Translations under genes and position numbers: made by a program
Notes under the pieces: generated by a model
What the model saw: the letters and a program-made list of their open reading frames with translations, nothing else
Told to the model about the DNA's origin: nothing
Databases searched by the model: none
In this document: positions 1-13,317 of the stretch, piece by piece
Layout of the letters: each line of letters opens with the position of its first letter
Numbering within the stretch: the first letter of the stretch is position 1
From: Sapria himalayana
Taxonomy: Eukaryota; Streptophyta; Magnoliopsida; Malpighiales; Rafflesiaceae
NCBI GenBank assembly: GCA_029783825.1
Contig: JAREIK010002263.1
Coordinates: 187,795 to 251,794 of the forward strand
Length of the DNA: 64,000 bases
Direction of reading: 5' to 3'

Positions 1-1496
1 TTCATTTTAATTATTTATCAGTTTATTTTTATAGAAATATAAATTACAAATTAAATTATTAGTGCGATATATATAATTTAAATAATTTATTTTTCATCAA
101 AAAAAAATGCTTATAAAAAGAGGCACAAATTTAAAAATAAAAAATTATTATTTAATAATATATCTTATTTTGATTTTGAATCATTTTAGATTTTACAATT
201 ATATTTTAATTTATTTTATTCTTATATATACAAGTTTATTAAATTTATTTATTGATCATTATTATAATATCTATCAATAAAATTATTTATATAGAGTTTT
301 CATAATATATAATTATTAAGATTATTATAACTAAATATTATATTCACATTTAAAAAAAATTAAAATTATTATATTTTCAAAAAGTTAAAAAAATCAAAAA
401 ATTAAATTTTTTGTTTTTTCATTCTTAAAATAAAAACTATTAATCACTATAGGTATAGAAAATTAAATCACTAAAGGTCTAAACAATTAAATCACTAGAC
501 TTCTAAACCAAAAAACACCTAAATACTTAAATCATTAAACCAGTATATCCTGATTAATAAATAATAAATCTCAATTTTATTTGTATTCATTATAATTTTA
601 AATATTCATTTTAATTTTTTAGTAGTTTATTATTATAGAATTATAAATTAAAAAATAAATTATGAGTAATACAAATATAATTTAAATAATTTATTTTTAA
701 TAACAAAAATATAAACTTATAAAAAACGCAAAACATTAAAAAAATTATTATTTAGTAATATATTTTACATTGATTTGAATTAATTTAGATTTTGCAAATA
801 CTTTTTAAATAATAACTATTTTCTTAATAATAGTTTATTTATTTATTTCTTGATCATAATTATAATATCTAGTAATATAATTAATTATATTGAATTTAAA
901 TGAATTATAATTATGAAGATTTTATAAATAAATATTATATTTACATTTGAAAAAAATTTAAAAATTATTATATTTTCCAAGGATATAATTTTGAAAAATT
1001 AGAAAAAATAATAAAAATAAATTTTTTGCTATATCATTTTTAAATAAAACTAATAAATCACTAAATGCCTAAACACTTAAACAACTAAACTCCTAAACAA
1101 AAAAGCACCTAAATACATAAACCTTTAAACTCGTAAACCTTAAAAATAATTTAAATAATTTATTAAAATATTAATTACAAAATAAATTATGAGTGATACA
1201 AATATAATTTAAATAATTTATTTTTCATCACAAAAATATATAAGCTTATAAAAAGAAGCAAAAACTAAAAAAAAAATTATTATGTAATAAATTTTACTTG
1301 GATTTTGAATAATTTTATGTTTTGCAATTATATTTTAATTTATATCAATAATAATAATTATAACATATTAAATTATTTTTTGTTAATTGATATCATGTCT
1401 ATAAATAAAATTGTTTATATTATATATAATTATAATGATTATTATTACTAAATAATGTATTCACATTTTTAAAAAATTTTAAAATTATTATATTAT

Positions 1497-1514
1497 CAAA
1501 GGTTATAACCTTTG
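1497..1514. repeat. Perfect 18-bp palindrome at the monomer dyad
   Basis: CAAAGGTTATAACCTTTG is identical to its own reverse complement. It lies between the AT-rich body and the telomere-like CTAAA domain, which is its fixed place in every monomer. The wider match here is 20 bp. Confidence 0.9.
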
Positions 1515-2232
1515 AAAATGTGAAAAAATATCAAAAATAATTTTATTGTTATTTCATCATTTAAACAAAACCAATAAACCACTAAATGCCAAAAAAACAT
1601 AAATTCGCTAAAGTCCTAAATGAAAAACCCTTTAAATACTTAAAATATTAAACTGGTATACATTAATAATAATTCATAAATATCATTTTAATTTTTATTC
1701 AGTATAATTTTAAATTTTTATTTTAATTATTTATCAGTTTATTTTTATAGAAATACTAATTACAAAATAAATTATTAGTGAGACAGATATAATTTAAATT
1801 AAACTGGTATACCTTAAATAATAAAAAATAAATCTCATTTTTTTTTCATTTTAATTTTGAATATTTATTTTAATTATTTATTTGTTTATTTTTATATAAA
1901 TATTAATTAAAAAATAAATTATGAGTTAGACAAATATAATTTATATAAATTATTTTTCATCAAAAAATATAGATAAACTTATTTAAAAAAAATATTAAAA
2001 ACAAAAAATTATTATATAGTAATAAATTTGCTTTGCTTCTAATTCATTATAGGTTTTGTAATTATATTTTAATTGATATCTATCTTATTAATAATAAATT
2101 ATTAATTTATTTTTTGATCAGTAGTGGAATATATATTAATAATATTATTTATATTGAATTTAGATGATATATAAATATAATGATTATTATAACTAAATAT
2201 TGAATTCACATTTGAAAAAAATTTAAAAATTA

Positions 2233-2268
2233 TTATATTTTCAAAGGTTATAACCTTTGAAAATATAA
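2233..2268. repeat. Perfect 36-bp palindrome at the monomer dyad
   Basis: The core CAAAGGTTATAACCTTTG (2242-2259) is extended on both sides by TTATATTTT and AAAATATAA, giving 36 symmetric bases. It could extrude as a cruciform. Whether it binds a protein is unknown. Confidence 0.9.
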
Positions 2269-3480
2269 AAAAATAATAATAATAAATAATTTGTTATTTT
2301 AATTTTTAAATAACAAATTATTTACCACTAAATGCATACACAGTTAAATCAGTAAACTCCTAAAGCCAGTAATGCCTAAATACATAAACCATTAAATCGC
2401 TATATACTACTTAATAATTAAAAAATCTAATTTTTATTTAATTTTAATATAATTTTAAAAATTCAATTTAATTATTTATTAGTTTATTTTTATATAAATT
2501 TTTATTACAAAATAAATTATAAGTGCGACAAATATAATTTAAATAATTTATTTTTAATAAAAAAAATATTAATGCTTATAAAAGAAGTAAAAATTTAAAA
2601 ATTCAAAATTATTATCCAAATATATTTTATAGTTTAATTTTGAATCATTTTGGGGTTTGTAAATATTTTTTAATTAATATCTATCTTATTATTAATAGTT
2701 TATTAATTTAATTTTTGATCATTATTATAATATCTACCAATAAAATTGATTATATTGAATTAATATGATATATAATTATTAATATTATTTTAACTAAAAA
2801 TTGTATTCACATTTCAAAAAATTTTAAATATTATTATATTTTCAAAGGTTATAACCTATTAAAATGACAAAAGATTTCAAATTTTTTTTTGTTATTTTAT
2901 TGTTTAAATAAAACCTATAAACCACTTATTGCCTAAAAACATAAATCACTATCTCCTAGATGACAAAACTTCTAAATACTTAAACTATTAAATTGGTATA
3001 CATTAATAATAAATCATAAATCTCATTTTAATTTTTATTAAGTATAATTTTAAATTTTTATTTTAAGTATTTATAGTTTATTTGTATAGAAATATTAATT
3101 ACAAAATAAATTATTAGTGAGACGGATCTATTTTAAATAATTTATTTTTTATAAAAAAAATATATATGCTTAAAAAAATAAACAAAATTTTAAAAACAAA
3201 AATTTTTATTTGTAATATATTTTATTTTGATTTTGAATCATTTTAGTTTTTGCATTTATATTTTAATTTATATCATTCTTATTAATAAGAGTTCATTAAT
3301 TTTTTATTTATCATTATTATAATATCTATTAATAAAATTATTTATATTGAGTTTATAATATATATAATTATTAAGAATATTATAACTAAATATTATATTA
3401 ACATTTAAAAAGAATTAAAAATTATTATATTTAATTTTTTATTAAAAATTATTAAAAATTAAAAATATTATAACCTTCAA

Positions 3481-3575
3481 AAATTAAAAAAAGATTAAAA
3501 AAAATTAAAAAAAATTAAAAAAAATTAAAAAAAATTAAAAAAAATTAAAAAAAATTAAAAAAAATTAAAAAATTT
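3481..3575 (+). repeat. Local decamer microsatellite (AAAATTAAAA)n
   Basis: About nine consecutive copies of a 10-bp unit AAAATTAAAA replace the short A-rich spacer that normally follows the dyad in type A monomers. The parallel monomers at 18260 and 61755 have only one or two units, so this is a local slippage expansion. Confidence 0.85.
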
Positions 3576-6500
3576 AATTTTTTATTTTTTCATTCTTTAA
3601 ATAAAAACTATAAATCACTAAAGTCCTAAACACTTAAATCACTAAACCCCAAAACACCTAAATACTTAAACCATTAAACTTGTATATCCTCAATAATAAA
3701 TAATAAATCTCAATTTTATTTGTATTCATTATAATTTTAAATATTCATTTTAATATTTTTTTAGTTTATTTTTTTAGAATTATAAATTAAAAATAAATTA
3801 TGTGGAAGACAAATATAATTTAAATAATTTACTTTTATTAACAAAAAATATAAATTTATAAAAAGAAGCAAAACATCAAAAAAATTATTATTTAGTATTA
3901 TATTTTACTTAGATTTTGAATAAATTTATGTTTTGCAAATATATTTTAAAAAATATCTATCTTATTAATACTAGTTTATTAATTTATTTTTTGATCAATA
4001 ATATAATATCTATCAATATAATTATTTATATTGAATTAACTTGATATATAATTATTATGATTATCATAACTAAATATAGTATTCATATATAAAAAAAATT
4101 AAAAATTATTATATTTTCAAAGGTTATAACCTTGAAAAATGAGAAAAAATAACAAAAATAAATTTTTTGTTATATCATTATTTAAATAAAACTTATAAAC
4201 CATTAAATGGCTAAATACATAAATCTCTAAACTCCTAAACCCCGAAGACCCTAAATACCTAAACCTTAAAACTCATAAATCTTAAATATAATTTAAATAA
4301 TTTATAGAAATATTAATTACAAAATAAATTATGAGTGACAAATATAATTTAAATAATATATTTTTCATCAAAAAAATATATAAGCTTATAAAATGATGCA
4401 AAAAACTAAAAAAAAATTATTATTTAGTATAAATTTTACTTTGATTTCGAATCATTTTAGGTTTTTTAATTATATTTTAATTTATATCTATCATATTTAT
4501 GATAGGCTATTAATTTATTTTTTGATAATTGATATAATATTTATCAATAAAATTGTTTATATTTATTTTATATTATATATAGTTATAATAATTATTATTA
4601 CTAAATATTGTATTCACATTTTTAAAAAATTTTAAAATTATTATATTTATAAATGTTACGACATTTGAAAATTGGAAAAATTATCAAAAATAAATTTTTT
4701 GTTATTTCATTATTTAAATAAAAGATATAAACAATTAAATGCCTAAATACTTAAATCAATAACTTCTAAATCTTGAAAACCCAAATACATAAATTTTTTA
4801 AAAAGGTATATCCTAAATAATAAATAATAAATCTCATTTATTTCAATATACTTTTAAATAATCATTTTAATTATTTATTTGTTTATTTTTATATAAATAT
4901 TAATTACAAAATAAATTATAAGTTAGAAAAATATAATTTATATAAATTATTTTTTAACAAGAAAATATAGATAAACTTATTAAAAGAAGAAAAAAATTTA
5001 AAACAAAAAATTATTATATAGTAATATATTTTACTTTGTTTCTGAATCATTTTAGGTTTTGTAATTATATTTTAATTGATATCTAACTTATTAATAATAG
5101 ATTATTATTTATTTTCTGATCATTAATAGAATATTTATCAATAAAAATATTTATATTTAATTTATATGATATATAAATTTATAATTATTATAAATAAATA
5201 TTGTATTCACTTTTGAAAAAAATTTTAAAATTATTATATTTTTAAAGATTATAACCTTTGAACATGTGAAAAAACAAAAAATATATATTTTTTTATTATT
5301 TCATTGTTTAAATAAAACATATAAATCACTAAATGCCTAAACACTTAAATCACTAAACTACAAAATCCCGATACCCCTATATAGATCATCGTTTTAACTG
5401 GGTATCCCCTAAATAATAATTAATAAATCTCATTTTTATTTGTTTTCATTTTAATTTAAAAAATTCATTTTGATTGTTTAGTTTTTTATTTATATATATA
5501 TATTAATTATATAATAAATTATGAGTTAAAAATATAATTTATAAAAATTATTTTTCATCAAAAAATAGATAAGCTTATAAAAAGAATAAAAATTTAAAAA
5601 CAAATAATTATTATTAAGTAATATATTTTGCTTTGCTTTTGAATCATTTTAGGTTTCGATAATATATTTTAAGTAATATCAATCTTATTCATAATAGATA
5701 TTTAATTTATTTTTTGATAATTATTAGAATATCTATCAATAAAATTGTTAAAATTGAATTTATATGATATATAATTATTATGATAATTATAAATAAATAT
5801 TTATTCACATTTGAAAAAAATATAAATATTATTATATTTTAAAAGGTTATAATCTTTGAAAATATCAAAAAATAATAAAACTAATTTATTTTTATTTTTT
5901 TACTTAAATAAAACCTATAAACACTAAATGCATACACAGTTAAATCAGTAAACTCCTAAAGCCCGTAATGCCTAAATACATAAACCATTAAACTGTTTTA
6001 TACTACTTAATAATTATTAATAAATCTAATTTTTATTTCTATTTATTCTAATTTTAAATATTCATTTTATTTATTTATTAGATTCTTTATATTAAAATAT
6101 TTATTACAAAATATAGTATCAGGTGCGACAAATATAATTTAATTAATTTATTTTTAATAAAAAAAATATACATTTTTAAAAGAAGTAAAAATTTAAAAAT
6201 TAAAAATTATTATCCAGTAATATATTTTACTTTAATTTTGAATCAATTTGGGTTTTGTAAATATTTTTTAATTAATATCTATCTTTTTATTAATAGTTTA
6301 TTAATTTAATTTTGATCATTATTATATTGTCTATCAATAAAATTATTTATATTGAATTTATATGATATATAATTATTAATATTATTATAACTTAATATTG
6401 TATTTACATTTCAAAAAATTGTTAATATTATTATATTTTCAAAGGTTATAACCTATGAAAATGATGACAAATTATAGAAATTTTTCTTGTTATTTTATTT

Positions 6501-7274
6501 TTTTATATAAAACCTATAAACCACTAAAAGACTAAAAATTTAAATCGCTAAAATCATAAATGAAAAAACCTATAAATACTTAATCCATTAAACTTGTATA
6601 CAGTAATAATAAATCATAAATCTCATTTTAAATATTATTCAGTATAATTTTAAATTTTTATTTTAAATATTTATCAGTTTATTTTTATAGAAATATTAAT
6701 TACAAAATAAATTATTAATAAGATGGATATAATTTGAATTAAACATGTATCTCGAAATAATAAATAATAAATAATAAATCTCATTTTTTTATTATAATTT
6801 TAAATATTCATTTTAATTATTTAATAGTTTATTTATATATAAATATTAATTACAAAATAAATTATGTGTTAGATAAATATAATTTATATAAATTATTTTT
6901 AATCAAAAAAATATAGATAAACTTATTAAAAGAAAAAAAATCAAAAACAAAAAATTATTAAATAGTAATATATTTTTCTTCGCTTCTGAATCATTTTCAG
7001 TTTTGTAATTATATTTTAATTAATATCTATCTTATTATTAATTGATTATTAATTTATTTTTTAATTATTATAAGAATATTTAACAATAAAATTGTTTATA
7101 TTGAATCTATATAATATATAAATATAATGATTAGTATAACTAAATATTGTATACACATTTGAAAAAAATTTAAAAATTATTATATTTTCAAATGTTATAA
7201 CCTTTCAAAATATCAAAATATAATAAAAATAAATTTTTTGTTATTTTATTTTTTAAAATAATACCTATAAACCA

Positions 7275-7282
7275 CTAAATGC
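7275..7282. repeat. Left target-site duplication of hAT copy 1
   Basis: CTAAATGC sits directly before the element end and reappears as CTAATTGC at 10969-10976, one mismatch. Eight base pairs is the usual hAT target duplication length. Unoccupied monomers read CTAAATGCATACACAG at this place (for example near 2330 and 5932), which is the matching empty site. Confidence 0.85.
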
Positions 7283-8080
7283 TAGGGGTGCTCACGGGAT
7301 GGGACGAGATGGGTATTACAAATCTCTAGTCCCTTCCCACAGTTCCTGATATTTTTTTTTGAAGTTTCAGACCCATCCCATAGGTTGAAAATAATGGGAG
7401 GGGATAGAGATCGGAGATTTTGGGTAAGATAAAATGGTTCTAGGACAGAACGGAGGTCGGACATTTTTTTTCAATTTATTTTCTTCAAACCAGCCAAGTT
7501 AGTTCATGTCGAAACCTTTTGTTGTACCATTTATCATTCATTAGTTATGTATCTTTCAAACTCAAATTAAACAATTTTGTTTTGTCAAATTGGCTGAATA
7601 CCGCAAATGAGTTCCATTACCTTGTCAAAAGTTTTGATATGCAAAAAAGGATAGAAATGTTAAATAGAACGGGTCCGAGTTGTGTGCTTAATTTGGTTAT
7701 TTGTTTTTTCACAAGTTGACTTTGTTTAGCCGAGTGAAAGTTAACCATAATAGTAATACTACATTTTTTAAATAATTACTTAAAATATTAAGGAATAGCT
7801 AAAGATGACCACAAACATTGGTAGCAGCAATTACTACTTAAGTAATTGCTAAAATTAGGTAGCTTAATATAACAAAAAAAATACAACTAATAACAACCAT
7901 GATAATTATCATTTCAAAGGTCCGTCCTAGAACAACAACGAAAATCCAAACCCAATTAATTATCTCTTCTACAACTCCTCCATTTTCTTCCTCCACTATA
8001 GAAGGACAACCAAAGATGAAGATGTGTTAATCAAGTAGACATAAATTTCTAAGATTAAATAATAATAAAAAAACAAAATA

Positions 8081-10385
8081 TTACCTTATAAAATTTAATA
8101 CAGCCCATTCCAAATTTAGTTGGCCAACTATAGTTGGAAGAATATTTGGATCTTGTGACCCCTCTAAAAATTGTAATTGAACCATATTTTTATTAAATTG
8201 AATGAATAAAATAAGTAAAAGTGAAATTAAAATTTACAAGATTTGTATACTAACCTGATTCATTATCATCAAGGTCTCTGAACTAATTCATCAATTTCAA
8301 TAGGTTTGTTTGAGCTTATCAACCAATCTTGCAGACATATCAGATAACTTCAGCTGTAATAGGTTTTAAAGAACTACTAAATTTATCTAAAGTTCTCCCC
8401 CCAGTATTAAATGTAGATTCGTAGGCCACATTAGATGTTTGGATAGCCAATACATCCCTTGCTACATTTGCCAAAGAAGGATACCTAACCTCAATTACCT
8501 TCTACCAGTTTAGAAGATCAAAATTAATTCTATTTTTTTCAAGTTTGTCCTCCAAGTACCTATCAAACTCTTCGAAAGCTGCAACTTAGTGTTCTTTCTT
8601 CAATTCAACAAAAAATATAATCAACATAAGTATCACTACCATTAAAGAAATCATCATTTTTCATCAACACAGTAGAATAGAAATCATCTTCTTTTGATTC
8701 ATCTTCATTTAAATCTTTATAATCATGCATCATCTCATTTAAAGGATTTATAACCTTTTTCGCCAAATTTTTAGCTAATTCCTTTCCATAATGCTAAGTG
8801 TACTTACCTTGAGATATTTGAGCTAATATCTAGGATCCAACACTACTACTAGAAAAAGCATAATATTTGTTGACTGAAGAGAACCCCAATATTTGTTGAA
8901 TTTATGCCTCATTTTCATACCCATTTCAGACACCATTGTATCTCTACTATTTTCACAAAGCTCATATTTTTTTTAAATTCGAATAATATTTAGAAAATAA
9001 ACACTAGAGGTAGGATATTATGAGCCAGAAAATTTACAAGTTACCTCATAAAAAGTTTTCAAGAAACGAGCCAAAATTTTGGCGTTTTTCAGTCTCTCTC
9101 AGTTGGAACGTTTGAACCAAACTTCTTCAAAAACCTTTTGTCTTTGTCCTCCAACTTATTAAAATTCTTTTTGATATTTTATATCCGTTTGTAGCATCAA
9201 ATAAGATGAATTCCATCTTGTAGGACAATCTAATTGCAATGAAGATCCATATGTCAAGTTTGTTTCTTCAACACATAACTTAAACTTATATAATCGTGTA
9301 GGACTGCTCCTCACATATTTCGCCACACCTCTAATTTTTTGAATAGCATTCTCAACTACTGTAATGCCATCTCTGAAAATTAAGTTTAGGAGATTAGCAC
9401 AACATCTCATATGAAAATGCTCACATCTCAAAGGTACAACACTTTTCTTCACAAGATTTTTTTTCAATTGTTCAACTGCAACATCATTATTTGATTCATT
9501 GTCAACAGTAATGCACATCAACTTTCACAATCCCCATTTATTCATGCAAAACTCAATAGCATTTCTAATATTAACTTCATAATGACTTTTAATTACCCAA
9601 AAGTTCAAAAGCCTTTTATGCATATACCATTGAGAATCAATGAAATGAACAGTCAAACATATATAAGACAAATTTTGAATGCTAGTCCAAGTGTCGGTAG
9701 TCAATGAAACTCTACAATAATGAGATGATATGCTATCGGATAATTTCTTATTTTCCTTCACAAACAAAGAAAAACAATCCCTCAATATAGAGTGCCTGGA
9801 TGGAATTTTAAATTGAGACACGCTAACTTCACAAAACTTTTTAAACTCATCCCTCTCAACAAAACCAAAAGGCAATTCATCTTTTATGATCATTTTCACC
9901 AAAGCCTCCCTAACTAGTTGTTGATCAAATTGCCAACAAGTTAATTTGTTATTCTCTGAACTAGTACCTTTAGTAAAACTCAACAAAGATTGTGACTTGT
10001 CTTTACCTTTGCGAGCTTGTATTAATTCTTTTTTGTGTGAAAATTCACTACAAGTCTCCCTCGAGTATTTTCATAAACCCGAAGTACCTTGATCACTTTT
10101 TGCCAAATATTCTTTCCTACACCATATACAAGCTGCCCTACCAATTTCATTTCCCTCTGAATCAACTAATATCTCATAAGTTTCCCTAACAGTAGACTTA
10201 TACTTTTTATGAGCTTGAGGGTCAGATGTACCTTGACTTTCTTTTACAATTGGAATTGAAGAACCTGCCGTAACAATAGGAGGGTTCGTGAAAGGATGAT
10301 GATTGGATTTACCAGTACTTTGATCATTTGAGATGTGATCATCTTCAATTTATTGTATTTTTTGTTTGTTGCTAGATTGTGCCAT
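8081..10385 (-). pseudogene. hAT transposase pseudogene (copy 1), BED finger / RNase H-like core / dimerisation domain
   Basis: Reading leftward from an ATG at 10385, the remnants run in order. First is a BED-like finger (ACIWC, then KY..ETC, near 10150-10050). Next is the RNase H-like core, with SLTTDTWTS near 9705, ITVDN near 9500 and CPTRWNSSYLML near 9210. Last is the hAT C-terminal dimerisation segment (NVAYESTF, then TGGRTLDKF, near 8450-8400). A stop follows KIQ at the very start and is shared with other copies. Further lesions include Trp to TGA in the finger, TGA after WGL (9525-9527) and a one-base insertion near 9158. The longest open pieces are 9525-9986 and 9159-9521, which share one frame. 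A last small exon follows an apparent 91-bp intron (donor GT at 8254, acceptor AG ending at 8164) and reads SQDPNILPTIVGQLNLEW. It is not functional as it stands. Confidence 0.9.
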
Positions 10386-10754
10386 CATCATTGCCATTAA
10401 TTAATATCATATGTTAAGCATAGATACATATCAATATTTCAAACAAGCAAGCTCTACAAAACTGACATTAACACATTCAGCCTACTCATTCTGCCCAACC
10501 ACAACACCACAACCAATACTCAACAAAACTGAATGAGACACATAATAATAATTAATCACTCAATTCTTGTCAGAAAAACAAACCAAAGGGCTGGTGGCAT
10601 CTGAGACATGGTGGAGGCAACTAGAAGTGCGACGAACAAGGGCTAGACCTAACTGAACATGGGTGGAATGGAGTGAGGTGGCCTGGAACTCGTCAGAACA
10701 TCAATAGGTGCGTCGGAATTGGATGGGCAGTAGCGGAATTTGTGGCATCTTCAT

Positions 10755-10768
10755 GTTATATATATATT
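10755..10768 (-). promoter_or_regulatory. TATA-like stretch upstream of hAT transposase, copy 1
   Basis: A TATATATATAAC run on the minus strand lies about 370 bp upstream of the transposase ATG. It is kept at the same place in copies 3 and 4, and is the only obvious core-promoter candidate in the leader. Function is inferred from position only. Confidence 0.35.
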
Positions 10769-10968
10769 CCTGGTTCTAGTATCAGTTTTTAGGAAGGGAT
10801 GGTTCTCGGGATGGATATTGCTTAAGATCCGGAACCATCCCAAAAGAAAAAATACGTGACAGAACACGATGGGAAAAGTCAAAGTCAAAGTATTTTTCTA
10901 AGTCTCGATTCGTTCGGGATAAGACTTCGGGTCGGGTCACGAATCTCCGAGTCCCGTGAGCAGCCGTA

Positions 10969-13317
10969 CTAATTGCATATAAAGTTAAATCAGTAAACTC
11001 CTAAACCCCATAATGCCTAAATACATAAACCATTAAACTGCTAAATACTACTTAATAATTAATAAATCTATTTTTTATTGCTATTTATTTTATTTTTAAA
11101 TACTCAATTTAATTATTTATTAGTGTATTTATTTAGAAATATTTATTACCAAATAAATTATGAGTGGGACAAATATAATTTAAATAATATATTATTTATC
11201 TAATAAAAATATACCCTTATAAAAGAAGTATAAATTTAAAAATTAAAAATTATTATCAAGTAATATAAGTTACTTTAATTTTGAATCAGTTAGGGTTTTG
11301 TAAATATTTTTTAATTAATATCTATCTTAATATTAATAGTCTATAATTTAAATTTTTGATCATTATTATAATATGTATCAATAAAATTATTTATATTAAA
11401 TTTATATGATATATAATTAGTAATATTTTTATAACAAAATATTGTATTAAAATTTCAAAAAAATTTAAATATTATTATATTTTCAAATGTTATAACCTAT
11501 GAAAATGATAAAAAATTATAGAAATTTTTTTTGTTATTTTATTTTTTTAAATAAAACCTTTAAACCACTAAATGCCTAAAAACATAAATCTCTAAACTTT
11601 TAAACGACAAAACCTCTAAATACTTAAACCATTAAACTGGTAAACATTAATAATAATTCATAAATCTCATTTTAATTTTTATTTAGTATAATTTTAAATT
11701 TTTATTTTAATTATTTATCAGCTTATTTTTATAGAAATATTAATTACTAAATAAATTATTAGTGAGACACATCTAATTTAAATTAAAATAGTATCCTTAA
11801 ATAATAAATAATAAATCTCGTTTTTTTTCATTATAATTTTAAATATTCATTTTAATTATTTATTTGTTTATTTATATACAAATATTAATTACAAAATAAA
11901 TTGAGCTGGACAAAAATAATTTATATAAATTATTTTTCATCAAAAAATTATAGATAAACTTTTTAAAAGAAAAAAAATTTTAAAACAAAAAATTAATATA
12001 TAGTAATATATTTTGCTTTTATTCTGAAACATTTTAGGTTTTGTAATTATATTTTAATTGATACCTATCTTTTTAATAATAGATTATTAATTATTTTTTT
12101 GATCATTATTAGAATATTTATCAATAAAATTGTTTATATTGAATTTACTTGATATATAATTATAAAGATTATTATAACTAAATATTATATTTACATTTGA
12201 AAATAATTTAAAAATTAATATATTTTTAAAGTTTATCATCTTTGAAAATGAGATAAAATGACAAAAATAAATTTTTTGTTATTTTATTGTTTATATAAAA
12301 CCTATAAACTAATAAATGCCTAAATGCTTAAATTATTAAACTCCTAAACTTCTAAACCCTTAAATACCTAAACAATTAAACCATCTTTAACGGTTTAAGT
12401 TTTTATAAATAATATATAAATATCTATCAAAAATTATAGTTTATTAATTTATATTTTGATCATTATTATATTTATATTTAGTTTATTAATATCTATCAAT
12501 AGAATTGTTTATTTTTAATTTACATGATATATAATTATTAAGTTTATTATAACTAAATATTGTATTCATATTTGAAAAATATTTAAAAATTATTATATTT
12601 ATAAAGGTTATAACCTTCAAAATTGATAATAAATTTTAAAAATAATTTTTTTATTATTTCAATATTTAAATAAAACATATAAACTACTAAATGCCTAAAC
12701 ACTTAAATCACTAAACTTCTAAACTCCTAAATACTTAAACCATTAAACCGGTATACCCTAAATAATTAATCATAAATCTCATTTTTATTTGTATTCATTA
12801 TAATTTTAATATTCATTTTAATTATTTATTAGTTTATTTTTATAGAAATATTAATTGCAAAATAAAATTATGAATGAGACAAATATAATTTAAATAATTT
12901 ATCTTCATCAAAAAAATTTATAAGCTTATAAAAAGAATCAAAAATTTAAAAATAAAAGATTATTATTTAGTAATATATTTTACTTTGATTTTGAATCGTT
13001 TTAGGTTTTGCAAATATATTTTAATTAATATATATCTTATTAATAATAGTTTATTAATCTATTTTATGATCAATATTATAATATCGAACAATAAAATTAT
13101 TTATATTGAATTTACATGATATTTAATTTTTATGATTATTATAATTAAATATTGTATTAATGTTTGAAAAAATATTAAAAATTATAATATTTTCAATGGT
13201 TATAACATTGAAAATGAGAAAAAATCATAAAAATAATTTTTTTTATTTAATTATTTAATTAAAAGTTATAAACCAAAAAATACCTAAATACTTAAATTAC
13301 TAAACTCCTAAACCCTG
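10969..13317 (+). repeat. AT-rich ~600-bp satellite array, block 2
   Basis: Satellite resumes at the hAT right target duplication (CTAATTGC, 10969-10976), with the F-type words 'gttaaatcagtaaactcc'. Dyads lie near 11484, 12229, 12603 and 13194. One monomer around 12390-12600 is shortened. The block closely matches 29530-31990, about 18.6 kb away, so the two are a diverged duplicate pair. No gene is seen. Confidence 0.9.

Larger units (their letters stand above)
1..7282 (+). repeat. AT-rich ~600-bp satellite array, block 1
   Basis: This stretch is about twelve tandem, diverged monomers of roughly 600 bp. They can be phased on the recurring dyad CAAAGGTTATAACCTTTG, seen exact or degenerate near 974, 1497, 2242, 2843, 4118, 4650, 5242, 5841, 6440 and 7189. 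Each monomer also repeats body words such as TTTATAGAAATATTAATTAC, TTTTGATCATTATTATAATA and TAAACCACTAAATGCCTAAA. Subtypes differ in small words, for example 'gaggcaaaa' (type A, near 110 and 3160), 'gaagcaaaacatc' (B, near 3865) and 'atgatgcaaaaac' (C, near 4393). The order from 3000 to 7282 is A-B-C-D-E-F-G. No genes are supported. It is plausibly (peri)centromeric or other heterochromatin, but position on the chromosome cannot be read from the sequence. Confidence 0.9.
7283..10968 (-). mobile_element. hAT-superfamily transposon copy 1, both ends present, coding region decayed
   Basis: The 3686-bp element starts TAGGGGTGCTCACGGGAT and ends with the reverse complement of TACGGCTGCTCACGGGAC, so the terminal inverted repeats match over about 18 bp with a few differences. 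It is flanked by 8-bp target duplications. The base composition is far less AT-rich than the satellite. It encodes a broken transposase on the minus strand, so the element's 5' end is at the right. Region 7283-8080 is the 3' untranslated and subterminal part, G-rich near the tip. Region 10386-10968 is the 5' leader with a TATA-like stretch. Superfamily assignment rests on TIR style, TSD length and transposase motifs. Confidence 0.92.

Noticed and set aside
4393..4635. Small ORFs of 60-85 codons in the satellite body as real membrane peptides
   Set aside because: They occur at one fixed monomer position, are broken in most monomers, and their composition is what an AT-rich frame without stops gives. 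No initiation context or conserved length supports coding.
7282..7719. Host genes in ORFs at the hAT ends (7282-7464, 7519-7719, 22284-22475, 41952-42170, 45150-45386)
   Set aside because: They sit in the untranslated ends of the hAT element and are disrupted differently in each copy.
9992..10189. Plus-strand ORF with many Pro/Leu/Tyr codons (also at 37741-38028 on the minus strand)
   Set aside because: These are antisense shadows of the BED-finger region of the transposase pseudogenes.
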